Of a stretch of 64,000 nt of DNA, positions 43,216 to 53,318 are shown piece after piece. Position 1 is the first letter of the stretch. Each line of letters opens with the position of its first letter. Position numbers and translations under genes: made by a program. The notes beneath the pieces are model-generated. The model was given only the letters and a program-made list of their open reading frames with translations, did not search any database and was not told where the DNA came from. Source of the DNA: Thorsellia kenyensis (GTDB lineage: Bacteria; Pseudomonadota; Gammaproteobacteria; Enterobacterales; Thorselliaceae); NCBI RefSeq assembly GCF_042432445.1, contig NZ_JBHLXE010000108.1, forward strand, positions 62,001-126,000, in the 5' to 3' direction.

Positions 43216-45540
43216 CTAAGATTTCTTTTTTAATGCGGCTAACATCGCATCACCAAAAGCACTATTAGCAGTTGAAACGTTTTGTTTGCTTGATTTTGGT
43301 GAATGGTTAGTCTTACGTTGCATTGTATTTGTAGCTGTTGGCGCTTTCCCCACTTTTAAAACCTCTTCAGGTTCGACATCTAATCTCATGCTTAGGGCAA
43401 TTCTTTGGCGGTTCTTATCGACTTCCATGACTTTAACCTTAACTACATCCCCTGCTTTAACGACACTGTATGGATCATCCACAAATGAATCTGAAAGTAA
43501 TGAAATATGCACTAATCCATCCTGATGAACGCCAATATCTACAAAAGCTCCAAAGTTAGTTACATTAGTTACTGTGCCTTCCAATATTATACCAAGGCTA
43601 AGATCATCAATAGAATCTATTCCGTCACTGAAGGTTGCAGTTTTGAATTCAGGTCTAGGATCACGTCCTGGTTTTTCTAATTCCTTTAAAATATCTTGGA
43701 CGGTGGGTAATCCAAATTTGTCATCTATAAAGTCTCTTGGATTCAAACTAGACAAAAGTTGGCTGTTACCAATCACCTCTTCAATGGGCAGATTGAGTTT
43801 TTTTAAAATCCGTTCAACTACTGGATAAGCTTCAGGATGCACTGAAGAAGCATCTAGGGGGTTTCTTCCTTTAGAAATCTTTAAAAAACCAGCGCATTGT
43901 TCAAACGCTTTAGGTCCTAATCTTGCGACGTCGAGTAGCTCTTTGCGGTCGGTAAATCGCCCTTTATCATCACGCCACTTTACAATGTTTTCAGCAATTT
44001 GTTTATTTAATCCCGCTACTCGAGTGAGGAGAGGCACTGATGCAGTGTTAAGATCTACTCCGACAGTATTTACACAATCTTCAACGACATTATCTAATTT
44101 TGTGGCTAATGCAGTTTGGCTGACATCATGTTGGTATTGGCCAACTCCTATAGATTTTGGGTCTATTTTAACTAATTCTGCTAAAGGATCTTGAAGCCTT
44201 CTAGCAATAGAAACTGCACCACGTAATGAGACATCCAAATCAGGAAATTCTAAAGCAGCCAGTTGTGAAGCTGAATAGACAGAGGCACCAGCCTCACTTA
44301 CAATCACTTTTTGTGCTGTAATTTGAGGAAACTCTTTTTGCACGTTTAAGAAAAAACGTTCAGTTTCTCTTGACGCTGTACCATTACCTATTGCGACAAT
44401 TTCCACATGATGTTTTAAGCAAAGGGCAGCAATAATTTGCGACGCTTTAGTTTCCTGGCCACTATGAGGATAAATTGTTTCTGTTGCAACGAGCTTACCA
44501 GTCGCATCAATAACAGCAACTTTTACACCTGTTCTAAAACCAGGATCTAAGCCCATGGTTGGTTTCATTCCGGCAGGTGCAGCCATCAATAAATCTTTCA
44601 AGTTACGGGCAAATACATTGATTGCTTCTGTTTCAGCGGTATCTTTCACTTTAGCCATTAGTTCTGTTTCAAGATGCAGCAATACTTTTATTTTCCAAGT
44701 CCAATTAATGACACTTTGTTTCCAAACATCGGCTGGATTGCCTGTATTTTTAAATCCTAGATGAGAAGCAATTAGTTCTTCACCCATACTATTTTTTATT
44801 GATGCCTCCACTGAGGGATCAGGATTTAGTGAAAGTGAGAGTATACTTTCATTTCTGCCACGAAACATGGCTAGTGCTCTGTGTGAAGGGACTTTAGATA
44901 AAAGCTCATTATGGGAAAAATAGTCTGAGAATTTAGCGCCTTCCGCTTCTTTACCCTCAATAACTGTGGCACAGATATGCGCATTATTCCATAAATAGTC
45001 TCTTATTTTGGCTAATAAGTCTGCATCCTCAGAGAACTGTTCCATTAAAATGTAGCGAGCGCCATCTAGCGCTTCTTTCACTGAAGTAATGCCTTTATCC
45101 ACATCAATAAATTCTTCAGCCAGATTTTCTGGAATAAAAGATGAATTTGTCCACAGTTTTTCTGCAAGTGGCAATAACCCCGCTTCGATAGCAATTTGCC
45201 CTCGTGTTCTTCTTTTAGGTTTATAGGGTAAATAAAGATCTTCTAGTTCTGTTTTATTTAAGGTACCATTAATTTTAGTTTCAAGCTCAGGGGTCAACTT
45301 ACCTTGTTCTTCTATAGATTTTAGTATAACCCTTTTTCTATCAATGACTTCTCTTAAATAGATCAGACGTGTTTCTAGTAATCTAAGCTGAGAATCATCA
45401 AGTCCTCCTGTGACTTCTTTGCGGTAACGAGCAATAAAGGGGACTGTGTTGCCTTCATCTAATAAATTAATTGCAGCTGTGACTTGAGCAGAGGTTGCGT
45501 TTATTTCATTCGCAATGAGTAATGATAGGTCTTGGCTCAT
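43216..45540 (-). CDS. tex: Tex (YhgF) RNA-binding transcription accessory protein
   Basis: 774 residues with the Tex layout: an N-terminal helical domain, a YqgF/RuvX-like domain (about 325-455; MGLDPGFRTGVKVAV, VAIGNGTASRETE), two HhH motifs (~495-560), and an S1 domain (about 650-720; EGTVTNVTNFGAFVDIGVHQ). It ends in a basic tail. It probably supports RNA polymerase or RNA decay; details are unclear. It is divergent from greB, a neighbour also in E. coli. Confidence 0.96.
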   Translation of the reverse strand: MSQDLSLLIANEINATSAQVTAAINLLDEGNTVPFIARYRKEVTGGLDDSQLRLLETRLIYLREVIDRKRVILKSIEEQGKLTPELETKINGTLNKTELEDLYLPYKPKRRTRGQIAIEAGLLPLAEKLWTNSSFIPENLAEEFIDVDKGITSVKEALDGARYILMEQFSEDADLLAKIRDYLWNNAHICATVIEGKEAEGAKFSDYFSHNELLSKVPSHRALAMFRGRNESILSLSLNPDPSVEASIKNSMGEELIASHLGFKNTGNPADVWKQSVINWTWKIKVLLHLETELMAKVKDTAETEAINVFARNLKDLLMAAPAGMKPTMGLDPGFRTGVKVAVIDATGKLVATETIYPHSGQETKASQIIAALCLKHHVEIVAIGNGTASRETERFFLNVQKEFPQITAQKVIVSEAGASVYSASQLAALEFPDLDVSLRGAVSIARRLQDPLAELVKIDPKSIGVGQYQHDVSQTALATKLDNVVEDCVNTVGVDLNTASVPLLTRVAGLNKQIAENIVKWRDDKGRFTDRKELLDVARLGPKAFEQCAGFLKISKGRNPLDASSVHPEAYPVVERILKKLNLPIEEVIGNSQLLSSLNPRDFIDDKFGLPTVQDILKELEKPGRDPRPEFKTATFSDGIDSIDDLSLGIILEGTVTNVTNFGAFVDIGVHQDGLVHISLLSDSFVDDPYSVVKAGDVVKVKVMEVDKNRQRIALSMRLDVEPEEVLKVGKAPTATNTMQRKTNHSPKSSKQNVSTANSAFGDAMLAALKKKS

Positions 45541-45955
45541 TGTATTTCCTTCTCTTTAAGACGGTTAATGATGGACAAAATGATGTTAATGGTTAATTTT
45601 ACCATAGATTAGCCTGCTCTGGTCAAATGAAGTAATATTAACAAATATTTTTCTAATACAATGAAAAAAAGTTCTGTTTATTTCGAAACCATTATAAACT
45701 TTGTATTTTTCATTTTATGCATTTTCATTTATTTGTTAGAAACCAGTATTACTTATTTGCAAAACATTTTAATCCATGTGCAAGAAATAGATTATATATA
45801 GTAGAGAAGAGAATATAGCCGCATAAGTAAATATGATATTGATAAAGTACATAACAGTTAAAGAATTAAATAAAATGACTTTATGACTATAACTAATGTT
45901 AAATCTTATTTTTATCCATTATATTAAGTGGTAATTTGTATAAGAGAAAATTAAT
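45541..45955. other. Divergent intergenic region tex / greB
   Basis: 415 very AT-rich bases holding the two promoters. One possible small ORF (45661-45801) is described separately. No tRNA, riboswitch or strong hairpin was seen. Confidence 0.35.
45661..45801 (+). CDS. Possible 46-residue membrane peptide
   Basis: From an ATG followed by two Lys codons, the peptide has a basic start, one hydrophobic segment (NFVFFILCIFIYLLE, about residues 13-27) and a polar end. There is no Shine-Dalgarno, and hydrophobic peptides arise by chance in AT-rich DNA. Listed only because it fills a long gap. Confidence 0.12.
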   Translation: MKKSSVYFETIINFVFFILCIFIYLLETSITYLQNILIHVQEIDYI

Positions 45956-46465
45956 ATGAATAAAAAAAATGAACTAAACAATATTAAAAAAAGCCCCTAT
46001 ATTACAAGAGAGGGTTGGCGAATTTTAGATGAAGAATTGAAATTTCTTTGGCGAATAGAGCGGCCTAAAATCACACAAGCAGTTTCAGAAGCCGCTGCAT
46101 TAGGAGATCGTTCAGAAAATGCTGAATATATTTATGGCAAGAAAAGATTAAGGGAGATTGATAGGCGTGTTAGATTTTTATCAAAGCGCTTAGATGAACT
46201 CAAAATTGTTGATTATCATCCGTCTCAAGAAGGTAAAGTTTTTTTTGGTGCAACAGTTTCATTAGAAGATGAGTTAGGGGATATTCAAACCTACCGGATT
46301 GTTGGTTCCGATGAATTTGATCCTAAAAAAAAATGGATTTCAGTTGATTCACCAGTAGCAAAATCAATTTTAGGAAAATGTATTGATGATGAAGTCATCG
46401 TAAATACACCGAATGGTAAAATTAGCTTGATAATAAATGACATTAAATATACAAATAAAAATTAA
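45956..46465 (+). CDS. greB: Transcript cleavage factor GreB
   Basis: 169 residues: an N-terminal coiled coil with ITREGWRILDEELKFLW, then AAALGDRSENAEYIYGKKRLREIDRR in parts. The tip acidic residues lie in GDRSENAEY. The C-terminal globular domain has SVDSPVAKSILGK. The RR(V)RFLSKRL segment marks GreB rather than GreA. It rescues backtracked RNA polymerase. The order tex/greB/ompR-envZ is as in E. coli. Confidence 0.95.
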   Translation: MNKKNELNNIKKSPYITREGWRILDEELKFLWRIERPKITQAVSEAAALGDRSENAEYIYGKKRLREIDRRVRFLSKRLDELKIVDYHPSQEGKVFFGATVSLEDELGDIQTYRIVGSDEFDPKKKWISVDSPVAKSILGKCIDDEVIVNTPNGKISLIINDIKYTNKN

Positions 46466-46756
46466 GTTTTACAAATAATAATAAAACTACATTAATTGAA
46501 AATATTTTCATAAATTGTTTCATTAAAATTGTTATTGTTACAACTTATCTATAAGAAAAAATACAATTATTAATACCCTTAATTGATATTATTATGGGTA
46601 TAATATAGCATCTGTTTTTTATGGATGGTTTATTTAAATGTTTAATCTTTTATACAAATCAGTGAAATATTTATATAACTTTTTTTAAATAAAAAATATG
46701 TCATGAAATTTATAAAAGATTATTTGTAGGTTTAATTGGCATATAAGGAAATAACA

Positions 46757-47476
46757 ATGCAAGATAACCAAAAAATATTACTCGTAGATGATGATGTTAG
46801 ACTTCGTGGGCTATTAGAAAGATATTTAACCGAGCAAGGATTCTTGGTTCGTAGTGCTGCGAATGCAGATCAAATGGATCGGATTTTAGCAAGGGAAACG
46901 TTCCATCTTATTGTCCTAGATCTTATGCTTCCAGGAGAAGATGGCTTATCCATTTGTCGTAGAATGCGTAATAATAGCAATCAAATTCCAATTATAATAG
47001 TTACTGCTAAAGGAGAGGAAGTTGATAGAATTGTAGGACTTGAAATTGGTGCAGATGATTATTTATCTAAACCATTTAATCCTCGTGAATTACTTGCTCG
47101 GGTAAGGGCTGTGTTAAGGCGTCAAGTAATTGAGATGCCAGGAGCTCCTTCACAAGACACTTCTGTGGTGAATTTTGGTCGTTTCAAATTAAATCTAGGT
47201 ACTCGTGAAATGTTTTGTGAAGATCAACCTATGATTTTGACCAGTGGTGAGTTTGCTGTACTTAAAGCATTGGTTACTAATGCAAGAGAACCGCTATCTC
47301 GTGATAAGTTGATGAATCTTGCACGAGGAAGAGAATACAGTGCGATGGAACGTTCCATCGATGTTCAGATTTCCAGATTAAGAAGAATGATTGAAGATGA
47401 TCCAACACATCCAAGATATATTCAAACTGTCTGGGGTCTAGGTTACGTATTTGTTCCGGATGGCATTGAGGCATAA
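46757..47476 (+). CDS. ompR: Response regulator OmpR
   Basis: 239 residues, the same as E. coli. The receiver (1-125) has DDD near the start, phospho-acceptor Asp55 in LIVLDLMLPGEDGL, and Lys in YLSKPFNPREL. The winged-helix DNA-binding domain (~135-235) has RDKLMNLARGREYSAMERSID (split: LARGREYSAMER). It controls envelope genes on osmotic or acid stress. ATG 46757 follows AAGGAA. The stop overlaps the envZ start by one base. Confidence 0.96.
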   Translation: MQDNQKILLVDDDVRLRGLLERYLTEQGFLVRSAANADQMDRILARETFHLIVLDLMLPGEDGLSICRRMRNNSNQIPIIIVTAKGEEVDRIVGLEIGADDYLSKPFNPRELLARVRAVLRRQVIEMPGAPSQDTSVVNFGRFKLNLGTREMFCEDQPMILTSGEFAVLKALVTNAREPLSRDKLMNLARGREYSAMERSIDVQISRLRRMIEDDPTHPRYIQTVWGLGYVFVPDGIEA

Positions 47477-48792
47477 TGGAATTTAATCGTGTTCTAAAAA
47501 GTTCATTCTCACATACGTTATTGCTTGTTATTGGGCTTATGCTGATAACTTTAGCAATAACGTATTGGGTTGTGCTAAATTATGCGATTTTACCAAGTTT
47601 AGAGCCATTCAGCCGTGTTCTAGGGCATGAAATTAAAATGCTTACCACAGATACCCTATTGTTGGATGATGGTTCTGTTGTGCCTTTTCCATCTGATTGG
47701 CGTCAAGAAATTTTTCATCACTTAGGCTTATCATTATTTGATGAGCCGACAGCGATGCAAAATGGCCTAGCATGGGCAAAATATTATCCCGTCTTAACAG
47801 ATGAAATCTCTGAGCAGCTAGGTGTTGCCTCCGATGTTCGTTTAGAAATCGGAGCTAATCACCCTGTGATTTGGTTAAATACTGACTATTCTCCTGATAT
47901 TTGGGTTCGTGTCCCACTTTTTGAAATACGCCAAGGTGGGATCATTTCCATTTTACGTTATACGCTTTTTATTGTTATTCTAGCGGCTATTGTTGCATGG
48001 TTTTTCTTCCGCTCTCAGCATAAACCTCTTAGTGAGTTACAAATGGCAGCTACGTTGTTGGGTAAAGGCGATTTTCCTAGTCCTGTCAAAGAAATGGGCG
48101 CTGCTGATGTTCGCGCTGTTGTAAGAGCTTTCAATAAGATGGTTAAGGATATTCAAAAGCTTGAAGATGACAGAAAATTAATAATCGCAGGTGTCAGCCA
48201 TGATTTGAGAACACCGCTTGCTCGATTACGATTAATAAGTGAAATGTTACCAGAGGAAGAACTTTCTGTTCAGGCATCGATTAATCTGGAAGTTGAAGAA
48301 TGTAATAAAATGCTTCAGCAGTTTTTAGATTTTATGCATACAGGTGAAGAGATTCAAAAGCAAGATATTGAACTAAATACTTTATTACTTGATGCAATTT
48401 CTCAATTTAGTGATCATATAGAAAATTTTGAATACGATTTAGTAGATGCGCCACTTATGGTTAATATAGATCCTATTTCAGTTAAAAGAGTCATCAATAA
48501 TTTAATCGTGAATGCATTAAATTACGGTAATGGTTGGGTAAAAGTGGTATCTGGTCAGTCAGCAAAACAAGTATGGATACAAATTGATGATGATGGCCCG
48601 GGAATTGAACCCGATAAGCTTGATAGACTATTTGAGCCTTTTGTTAGGGGCGAGGCCGCGAGAACTACCCCTGGTTCAGGATTAGGCTTAGCAATTGTGA
48701 AAAGAATTATTGATTCACACCAGGGAAATATCTTTGTAAGTCGCAGTAACAAAGGGGGATTTTCTATTAGGATATATCTGCCCAAAGCCTGA
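47476..48792 (+). CDS. envZ: Osmosensor histidine kinase EnvZ
   Basis: 438 residues: membrane helix 1 (about 13-36), a periplasmic domain, membrane helix 2 (~155-178), a HAMP linker, and a DHp domain with His242 in GVSHDLRTPLARL. The ATPase domain has N box NNLIVNALNYG, DDDGPGIEPDKL and GSGLGLAIVKRI. It phosphorylates OmpR and also dephosphorylates it. Translationally coupled to ompR. A terminator follows. Confidence 0.95.
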   Translation: MEFNRVLKSSFSHTLLLVIGLMLITLAITYWVVLNYAILPSLEPFSRVLGHEIKMLTTDTLLLDDGSVVPFPSDWRQEIFHHLGLSLFDEPTAMQNGLAWAKYYPVLTDEISEQLGVASDVRLEIGANHPVIWLNTDYSPDIWVRVPLFEIRQGGIISILRYTLFIVILAAIVAWFFFRSQHKPLSELQMAATLLGKGDFPSPVKEMGAADVRAVVRAFNKMVKDIQKLEDDRKLIIAGVSHDLRTPLARLRLISEMLPEEELSVQASINLEVEECNKMLQQFLDFMHTGEEIQKQDIELNTLLLDAISQFSDHIENFEYDLVDAPLMVNIDPISVKRVINNLIVNALNYGNGWVKVVSGQSAKQVWIQIDDDGPGIEPDKLDRLFEPFVRGEAARTTPGSGLGLAIVKRIIDSHQGNIFVSRSNKGGFSIRIYLPKA

Positions 48793-48801
48793 TAAGTCCT
48801 C

Positions 48802-48830
48802 TGCCTCTATAAATAATATAGAGGCATTTT
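48802..48830 (+). terminator. Terminator of ompR-envZ
   Basis: TGCCTCTATA (48802-48811), loop AATAA, TATAGAGGCA (48817-48826), then TTTT. The stem is 10-bp perfect; the T-run is short. Confidence 0.75.
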
Positions 48831-48965
48831 CAGTGAAAATCACTTTATATAGGACTTCAATCTGCAGATTAACGAGTCCATTATGTCAACCAAGTGCTTT
48901 TTTGTTTTGTTCTAATATAATCCTAAGAACTAAAAGATATCGCCCCTGAGTGAATTTTGCCTGTC

Positions 48966-48998
48966 CTAAAAAGAAAGAAAAGCATCAGCTTTCCTTTC
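48966..48998 (-). terminator. Terminator of the MFS gene
   Basis: GAAAGAAAAGC (48973-48983) pairs with GCTTTCCTTTC (48988-48998) with one mismatch and an ATCA loop. Read leftward, it is followed by five Ts. Confidence 0.75.
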
Positions 48999-49062
48999 CC
49001 TAAGTGTTTAATTTTTTATTTCCCATTTAACTGTTAGCGCGTTGCGCAGAGTATTCGCACAC

Positions 49063-50373
49063 TTAATTTTGCTGTTGATGTTTGTAACCTTTATAAGCTA
49101 AAGGGATAAATGAAATTGAAATTGCTAGCAAGCTTACCCAGCTGATGTACCAAACAGCAGCGAGTTCAGTTTTACTCAGCAACCAAATTGTGAATACAGG
49201 TGTCACTCCCCCAAACACACCATAAGCAAGATTATATGCAGAAGATAAACCTGAAAATCTAATTTCTGGAGGGAAAGCTCGGGTACTTATGATCGGTGTC
49301 AAGACGATAATACCTACAAAAAAGCCTAAAATGCAGTAATTAAACATTAATGTTGAGGCACCAATACTTGCATGGAGTCCACTATAGAAAACATAGCTGC
49401 TTATGATTAAGCCAATAAATCCGATTAAGGCCGTTTTAGTTGTCCCTATGACGTCAGAAACAACCCCCCAAAATATACAGCCAATAGATAGCATAAGAGT
49501 AGCTAGAGCGTTGGCCTCTATGGAAAGCGTTTTATCAATTTTGTGAACGGAACCAAGAATACTGTTTGGGGTCATTAGGATAATAACTACAATTGCAGTT
49601 GATAATGTCCACGTCATAATAGCAGTAATACCGCACGCTAATAAATGCTGAGAAAAAACGGTTTTGATCGGCAGTGACTGGGCTACTTTTTTTTCTGCCT
49701 GTAAGGATTTAAAAACAGGTGTTTCTTCCAGATAGCGTCTTAGATATACTGATATAAAGCCAAATGCACCACCTAGTATAAAAGGGATGCGCCAAGCAAA
49801 TTCATCAATTTCTTCTTTAGTATATGTTCTTTGAATTGCAATCGAAATTAGTGAACCTAACAAAATCCCTCCTGTAATTCCAGAGGTAAGAGTACCTATC
49901 CCAAATCCATAGCGATGTTTAGGCGTATGCTCTGCGATAAACACCCAAGCACCAGGCATTTCTCCTCCGATAGCGGCTCCTTGTAGGATTCTCATAAGGA
50001 CTAACAATATGGGTGCAAATACACCAATTTGCTCGTAAGTAGGAAGTACACCTATCATTAAGGTAGGGAACGCCATCAAAAAAATACTTAAAGTAAACAT
50101 TTTTTTACGTCCGATCGTATCCCCAAAATGCGCCATAATAATTCCACCCACTGGTCTTGCTAAGTAACCTGCTGCAAATACACCTAGTGTATTTATTTGC
50201 TGTAAGAATTCATTGTCACTTGGGAAAAATAGGGGGCCTAATGTGGAGGTGAAAAAAACAAAAATAACAAAATCATAAAATTCTAATGTGCCGCCTAAAG
50301 AGGATAATCCAAGTGTTTTAATATGTTCTTTGGTTAGTTTTTTTTCAGGCTGACGAGTGGTTTCTGTACTCAC
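49063..50373 (-). CDS. MFS transporter, metabolite:H+ symporter (ProP-like) family
   Basis: 436 residues, about 12 membrane helices. Family signatures are LGGTLEFYDFVIFVFF in helix 1, GYLARPVGGIIMAHFGD with GRKKMF in the 2-3 loop, and RILQGAAIGGEMPGAW in helix 4-5. Members carry proline/betaine, alpha-ketoglutarate, shikimate or citrate with protons; the substrate cannot be told. It stands alone and has its own terminator. The C-terminus is short (KGYKHQQQN), without the coiled coil that gives ProP its osmosensing. Confidence 0.88.
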   Translation of the reverse strand: MSTETTRQPEKKLTKEHIKTLGLSSLGGTLEFYDFVIFVFFTSTLGPLFFPSDNEFLQQINTLGVFAAGYLARPVGGIIMAHFGDTIGRKKMFTLSIFLMAFPTLMIGVLPTYEQIGVFAPILLVLMRILQGAAIGGEMPGAWVFIAEHTPKHRYGFGIGTLTSGITGGILLGSLISIAIQRTYTKEEIDEFAWRIPFILGGAFGFISVYLRRYLEETPVFKSLQAEKKVAQSLPIKTVFSQHLLACGITAIMTWTLSTAIVVIILMTPNSILGSVHKIDKTLSIEANALATLMLSIGCIFWGVVSDVIGTTKTALIGFIGLIISSYVFYSGLHASIGASTLMFNYCILGFFVGIIVLTPIISTRAFPPEIRFSGLSSAYNLAYGVFGGVTPVFTIWLLSKTELAAVWYISWVSLLAISISFIPLAYKGYKHQQQN

Positions 50374-50720
50374 GATAAAGTCCTCGATATTTTTTAATAA
50401 TATGCTCTGGTGTTTATTTTATTTCTATTACTTAGTAAGTAAAAGGAGTGAAGATTGAAAAGATTACTGTTGTTTAAAACCGATCGATTGTAGATTGTTT
50501 TTGCATTTTTCACAATCTTAGTCTGTGATTTTTTGAATAGGGCAATTTTTTATTTAGAAAAACTTGATTTATCCCCTAAGTTCCTAGAGGATTAGTATAT
50601 TTTTTGTGCGAGTGTGATATATTTTTCTCTATTAAGCGGGGTATTTCGAAATAATGCTTTAAGTATAAAAGAATGTTTAGGATAATGGGCGTCTTAATAA
50701 TCAATTAATGGGTTTAAATT
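50374..50720. other. Divergent intergenic region MFS / phosphate transporter
   Basis: 347 AT-rich bases that must contain both promoters. I saw no Pho-box-like repeats, hairpins or ORFs. Confidence 0.35.
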
Positions 50721-52196
50721 ATGTTTTCAATTTTTTCAGAATTAGATTTAGTTACGATTATATTTTTATTTCTTGCGTTAGGATTAGTGCTATTTTACGA
50801 AGCAGTGAATGGATTTCATGATACAGCAAATGCTGTAGCTACGGTTATCTATACTCGTGCTATGACTCCCTATAACGCAGTTATTATGGCTGGAATTTTT
50901 AATTTTTTAGGGGTTATTTTAGGTGGACTTAGTGTTGCTTATGCAATTGTTCACTTATTTCCTAATGAAGTGTTATTAAATATTGGTTCTAAGCAAGGCA
51001 TTTTAATGATGCTATCTTTGTTAGTTGCTGCATTAACGTGGAATTTAGGTACTTGGTATTTTGGTATTCCTGCGTCTAGTTCACATACTTTGATTGGTTC
51101 TATTGTGGGTGTGGCTTTGGGGAATGCAATATTTGAAAATACCCCTATGCTTGAGGCCATAAATATATCAAAAGTTACTAGTATTGGATTGTCACTAATT
51201 ATCTCTCCTCTTGTGGGTATGGTACTTGCTGGAGGGCTATTGTTTTTCTTATTAAAATTTTGGAATACTAAAAAACGTAGAAGAATTCACATGACTCCAG
51301 AAGAGAGAGAAAAAAAGTATCGTAAAAAGAAACCCCCTTTTTGGACTCGTATTTCTCTCATAGGTTCAGCAATTGGTGTAAGTTATGTTCATGGTTCAAA
51401 TGATGGACAAAAAGGAATTGGGTTAGTGATGCTCGCATTAATTGCAATAGCCCCCTCTGTTTTTGTAGTTAATCTTTCGTCAGATGCTTACCAAATACAA
51501 AGAACACATGGCGCGATTTACTCTTTTCAAGATATGGTTGCTCGTTACCCGAATGTTTTGATTTCAAAAGAACATACAGATGTTACTGTGACTGACAATG
51601 AAACACGTTTTGTATGCGATATTAATCCGTCAGAAAGTATCGAATTAAGCTTAAGATTATTAGATAAATTACCTTCATACACTAAGCTTACTAGCGATGA
51701 AAGAATACAAGTGAGAAGAGCTCTTATTTGTATTGATGAATCTATGAAGGTACTTTTAAGTCATTCTGGACTAACTGATTCAGATCGCACTTTGCTCAGC
51801 AAAATCAAAAAAGAAGACTTATTAATCACTATAGAATATGCACCTGTTTGGGTGATTATTTCTGTTGCTTTGGCTTTAGGCATTGGGACCATGATTGGAT
51901 GGAGAAGAGTTGTGGTTACTATTGGTGAAAAAATTGGTAAACAAGGCATGACTTATGCGCAGGGATTTTCGGCTCAGTTGACGGCTGCTGTCAGTATAGG
52001 TATTGCGAGTCAAACAGGTATGCCAGTGTCCACTACGCATGTATTATCTTCAGCTGTTGCTGGTACGATGATTGCAGGCGGGGGGGGAGTGCAATCTAAA
52101 ACAGTAAAAACAATTTTTATGGCTTGGGTCTTAACTTTACCTGTTACTGTGCTTTTGTCGGGTGGTTTATATTTACTCGCCATTAACATATTTTAA
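50721..52196 (+). CDS. pitA: Low-affinity inorganic phosphate transporter (PiT family)
   Basis: 491 residues, near the E. coli PitA length of 499. Two homologous halves carry the PiT signatures: FYEAVNGFHDTANAVAT in the first half, and GVSYVHGSNDGQKGIG in the second. Around them are ~10 membrane helices, with a large hydrophilic loop (~260-380) in the middle. It takes up metal-phosphate with protons. It could equally be a PitB. A hairpin follows the stop. Confidence 0.9.
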   Translation: MFSIFSELDLVTIIFLFLALGLVLFYEAVNGFHDTANAVATVIYTRAMTPYNAVIMAGIFNFLGVILGGLSVAYAIVHLFPNEVLLNIGSKQGILMMLSLLVAALTWNLGTWYFGIPASSSHTLIGSIVGVALGNAIFENTPMLEAINISKVTSIGLSLIISPLVGMVLAGGLLFFLLKFWNTKKRRRIHMTPEEREKKYRKKKPPFWTRISLIGSAIGVSYVHGSNDGQKGIGLVMLALIAIAPSVFVVNLSSDAYQIQRTHGAIYSFQDMVARYPNVLISKEHTDVTVTDNETRFVCDINPSESIELSLRLLDKLPSYTKLTSDERIQVRRALICIDESMKVLLSHSGLTDSDRTLLSKIKKEDLLITIEYAPVWVIISVALALGIGTMIGWRRVVVTIGEKIGKQGMTYAQGFSAQLTAAVSIGIASQTGMPVSTTHVLSSAVAGTMIAGGGGVQSKTVKTIFMAWVLTLPVTVLLSGGLYLLAINIF

Positions 52197-52207
52197 TTAA
52201 TTAAAGT

Positions 52208-52230
52208 AACCGTCTTGTGATAAGGCGGTT
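52208..52230. repeat. Hairpin after the phosphate transporter gene
   Basis: AACCGTCTT (52208-52216) pairs with AAGGCGGTT (52222-52230), with one G-T pair. No T-run; possibly an mRNA 3'-end stabiliser. Confidence 0.5.
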
Positions 52231-52342
52231 GCATAATTCCCACTCTAAATTTTCCATAAAAAACATTTAATGTTTTATTGTGAAAAATTTCCTCGTTATG
52301 TTTTCTTCGTTAATTATTAAATAAGTAAAAATCCTATTAAAT

Positions 52343-52356
52343 TTTCGTTTTCGAAA
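52343..52356. promoter_or_regulatory. GlpR-like operator upstream of glpF
   Basis: TTTCG-TTTT-CGAAA, the same TTCG-N4-CGAA spacing as the E. coli GlpR consensus. It lies 81 bases before the glpF start. The call comes from motif plus gene context. Confidence 0.45.
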
Positions 52357-52436
52357 GTCACATTCTATTAACTATTATTTATACATATGCTATCATTTTA
52401 AAAAGGACAAAAATAATTAACGATAAGGATATCGCT

Positions 52437-53240
52437 ATGGAGAATAAGTTGCCACAATTAGGTGGTCAGTGTGTCGCAGAAGCTCTAGGTACTTTACTTT
52501 TCCTCTTTTTAGGTATAGGGTCCGTAGCTGCTTTAAAATTGACAAGTGCAGAGTTTGGTCAATGGGAAATTAGCATTATTTGGGGTTTTAGCGTAGCTCT
52601 CGCTATATATTTAACCTCAGGTGTATCAGGAGCGCATTTAAACCCAGCAGTGACAGTCTGTTTATGGATGTTTGGCCGATGTGAAGGAAAAAAGGTAATT
52701 CCTTTCATAATTTCTCAAATGATAGGTGCTTTTTTAGGAGCGGCGTTAGTTTATTTGCTCTATGCGAATCTACTTCAAGATTTTGTTTCATCTTATCCCG
52801 CTCTACCTGCCACAGATAAACCAGTTATACTTGAAGTGGCAAGTATTTTTTCTACCTATCCACATCCTAAAATAACATGGTTGCAAGCATTTCAAGTAGA
52901 ACTTGTGACTACGGCAATTTTAATGTGTCTTATTTTTGCTTTAACAGATGAAGGTAATGGCTTACCTAGAGGTGCTCTTGCTCCTTTACTGATTGGTATT
53001 CTTATCGCGGTTATAGGTGCTTCAATTGGGCCGTTAACCGGTTTTGCCATGAATCCAGCAAGAGACTTCGGGCCTAAATTGTTTACTTATTTAGTCGCCC
53101 GCGATCCTATTGTGTTCATAGGTAATGAATCTGTGCCATATTTTTGGATTCCAATAATTGCTCCTATAGTTGGGGCTTTAATTGGCGCGTCAATTTATCG
53201 TTTTGCTATTAAAACGAATTTACCAAAGCATGTGAGTTAA
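52437..53240 (+). CDS. glpF: Glycerol facilitator (aquaglyceroporin)
   Basis: 267 residues, six helices plus two half-helices. The NPA boxes are SGAHLNPAVTVCLW and GFAMNPARDFGPK; the Asp after the second box (PARD) marks the glycerol-conducting GlpF type. An ~15-residue polar insertion precedes helix 4. Start behind AAGGAT. glpK follows 78 bases on. Confidence 0.96.
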   Translation: MENKLPQLGGQCVAEALGTLLFLFLGIGSVAALKLTSAEFGQWEISIIWGFSVALAIYLTSGVSGAHLNPAVTVCLWMFGRCEGKKVIPFIISQMIGAFLGAALVYLLYANLLQDFVSSYPALPATDKPVILEVASIFSTYPHPKITWLQAFQVELVTTAILMCLIFALTDEGNGLPRGALAPLLIGILIAVIGASIGPLTGFAMNPARDFGPKLFTYLVARDPIVFIGNESVPYFWIPIIAPIVGALIGASIYRFAIKTNLPKHVS

Positions 53241-53318
53241 TCAATTTTTAGAGGTATGATTCTTTTTACTGATTGAATCAAATGTCCAAGTTTAAAATCA
53301 TAATTTTAGGGTATTAGA

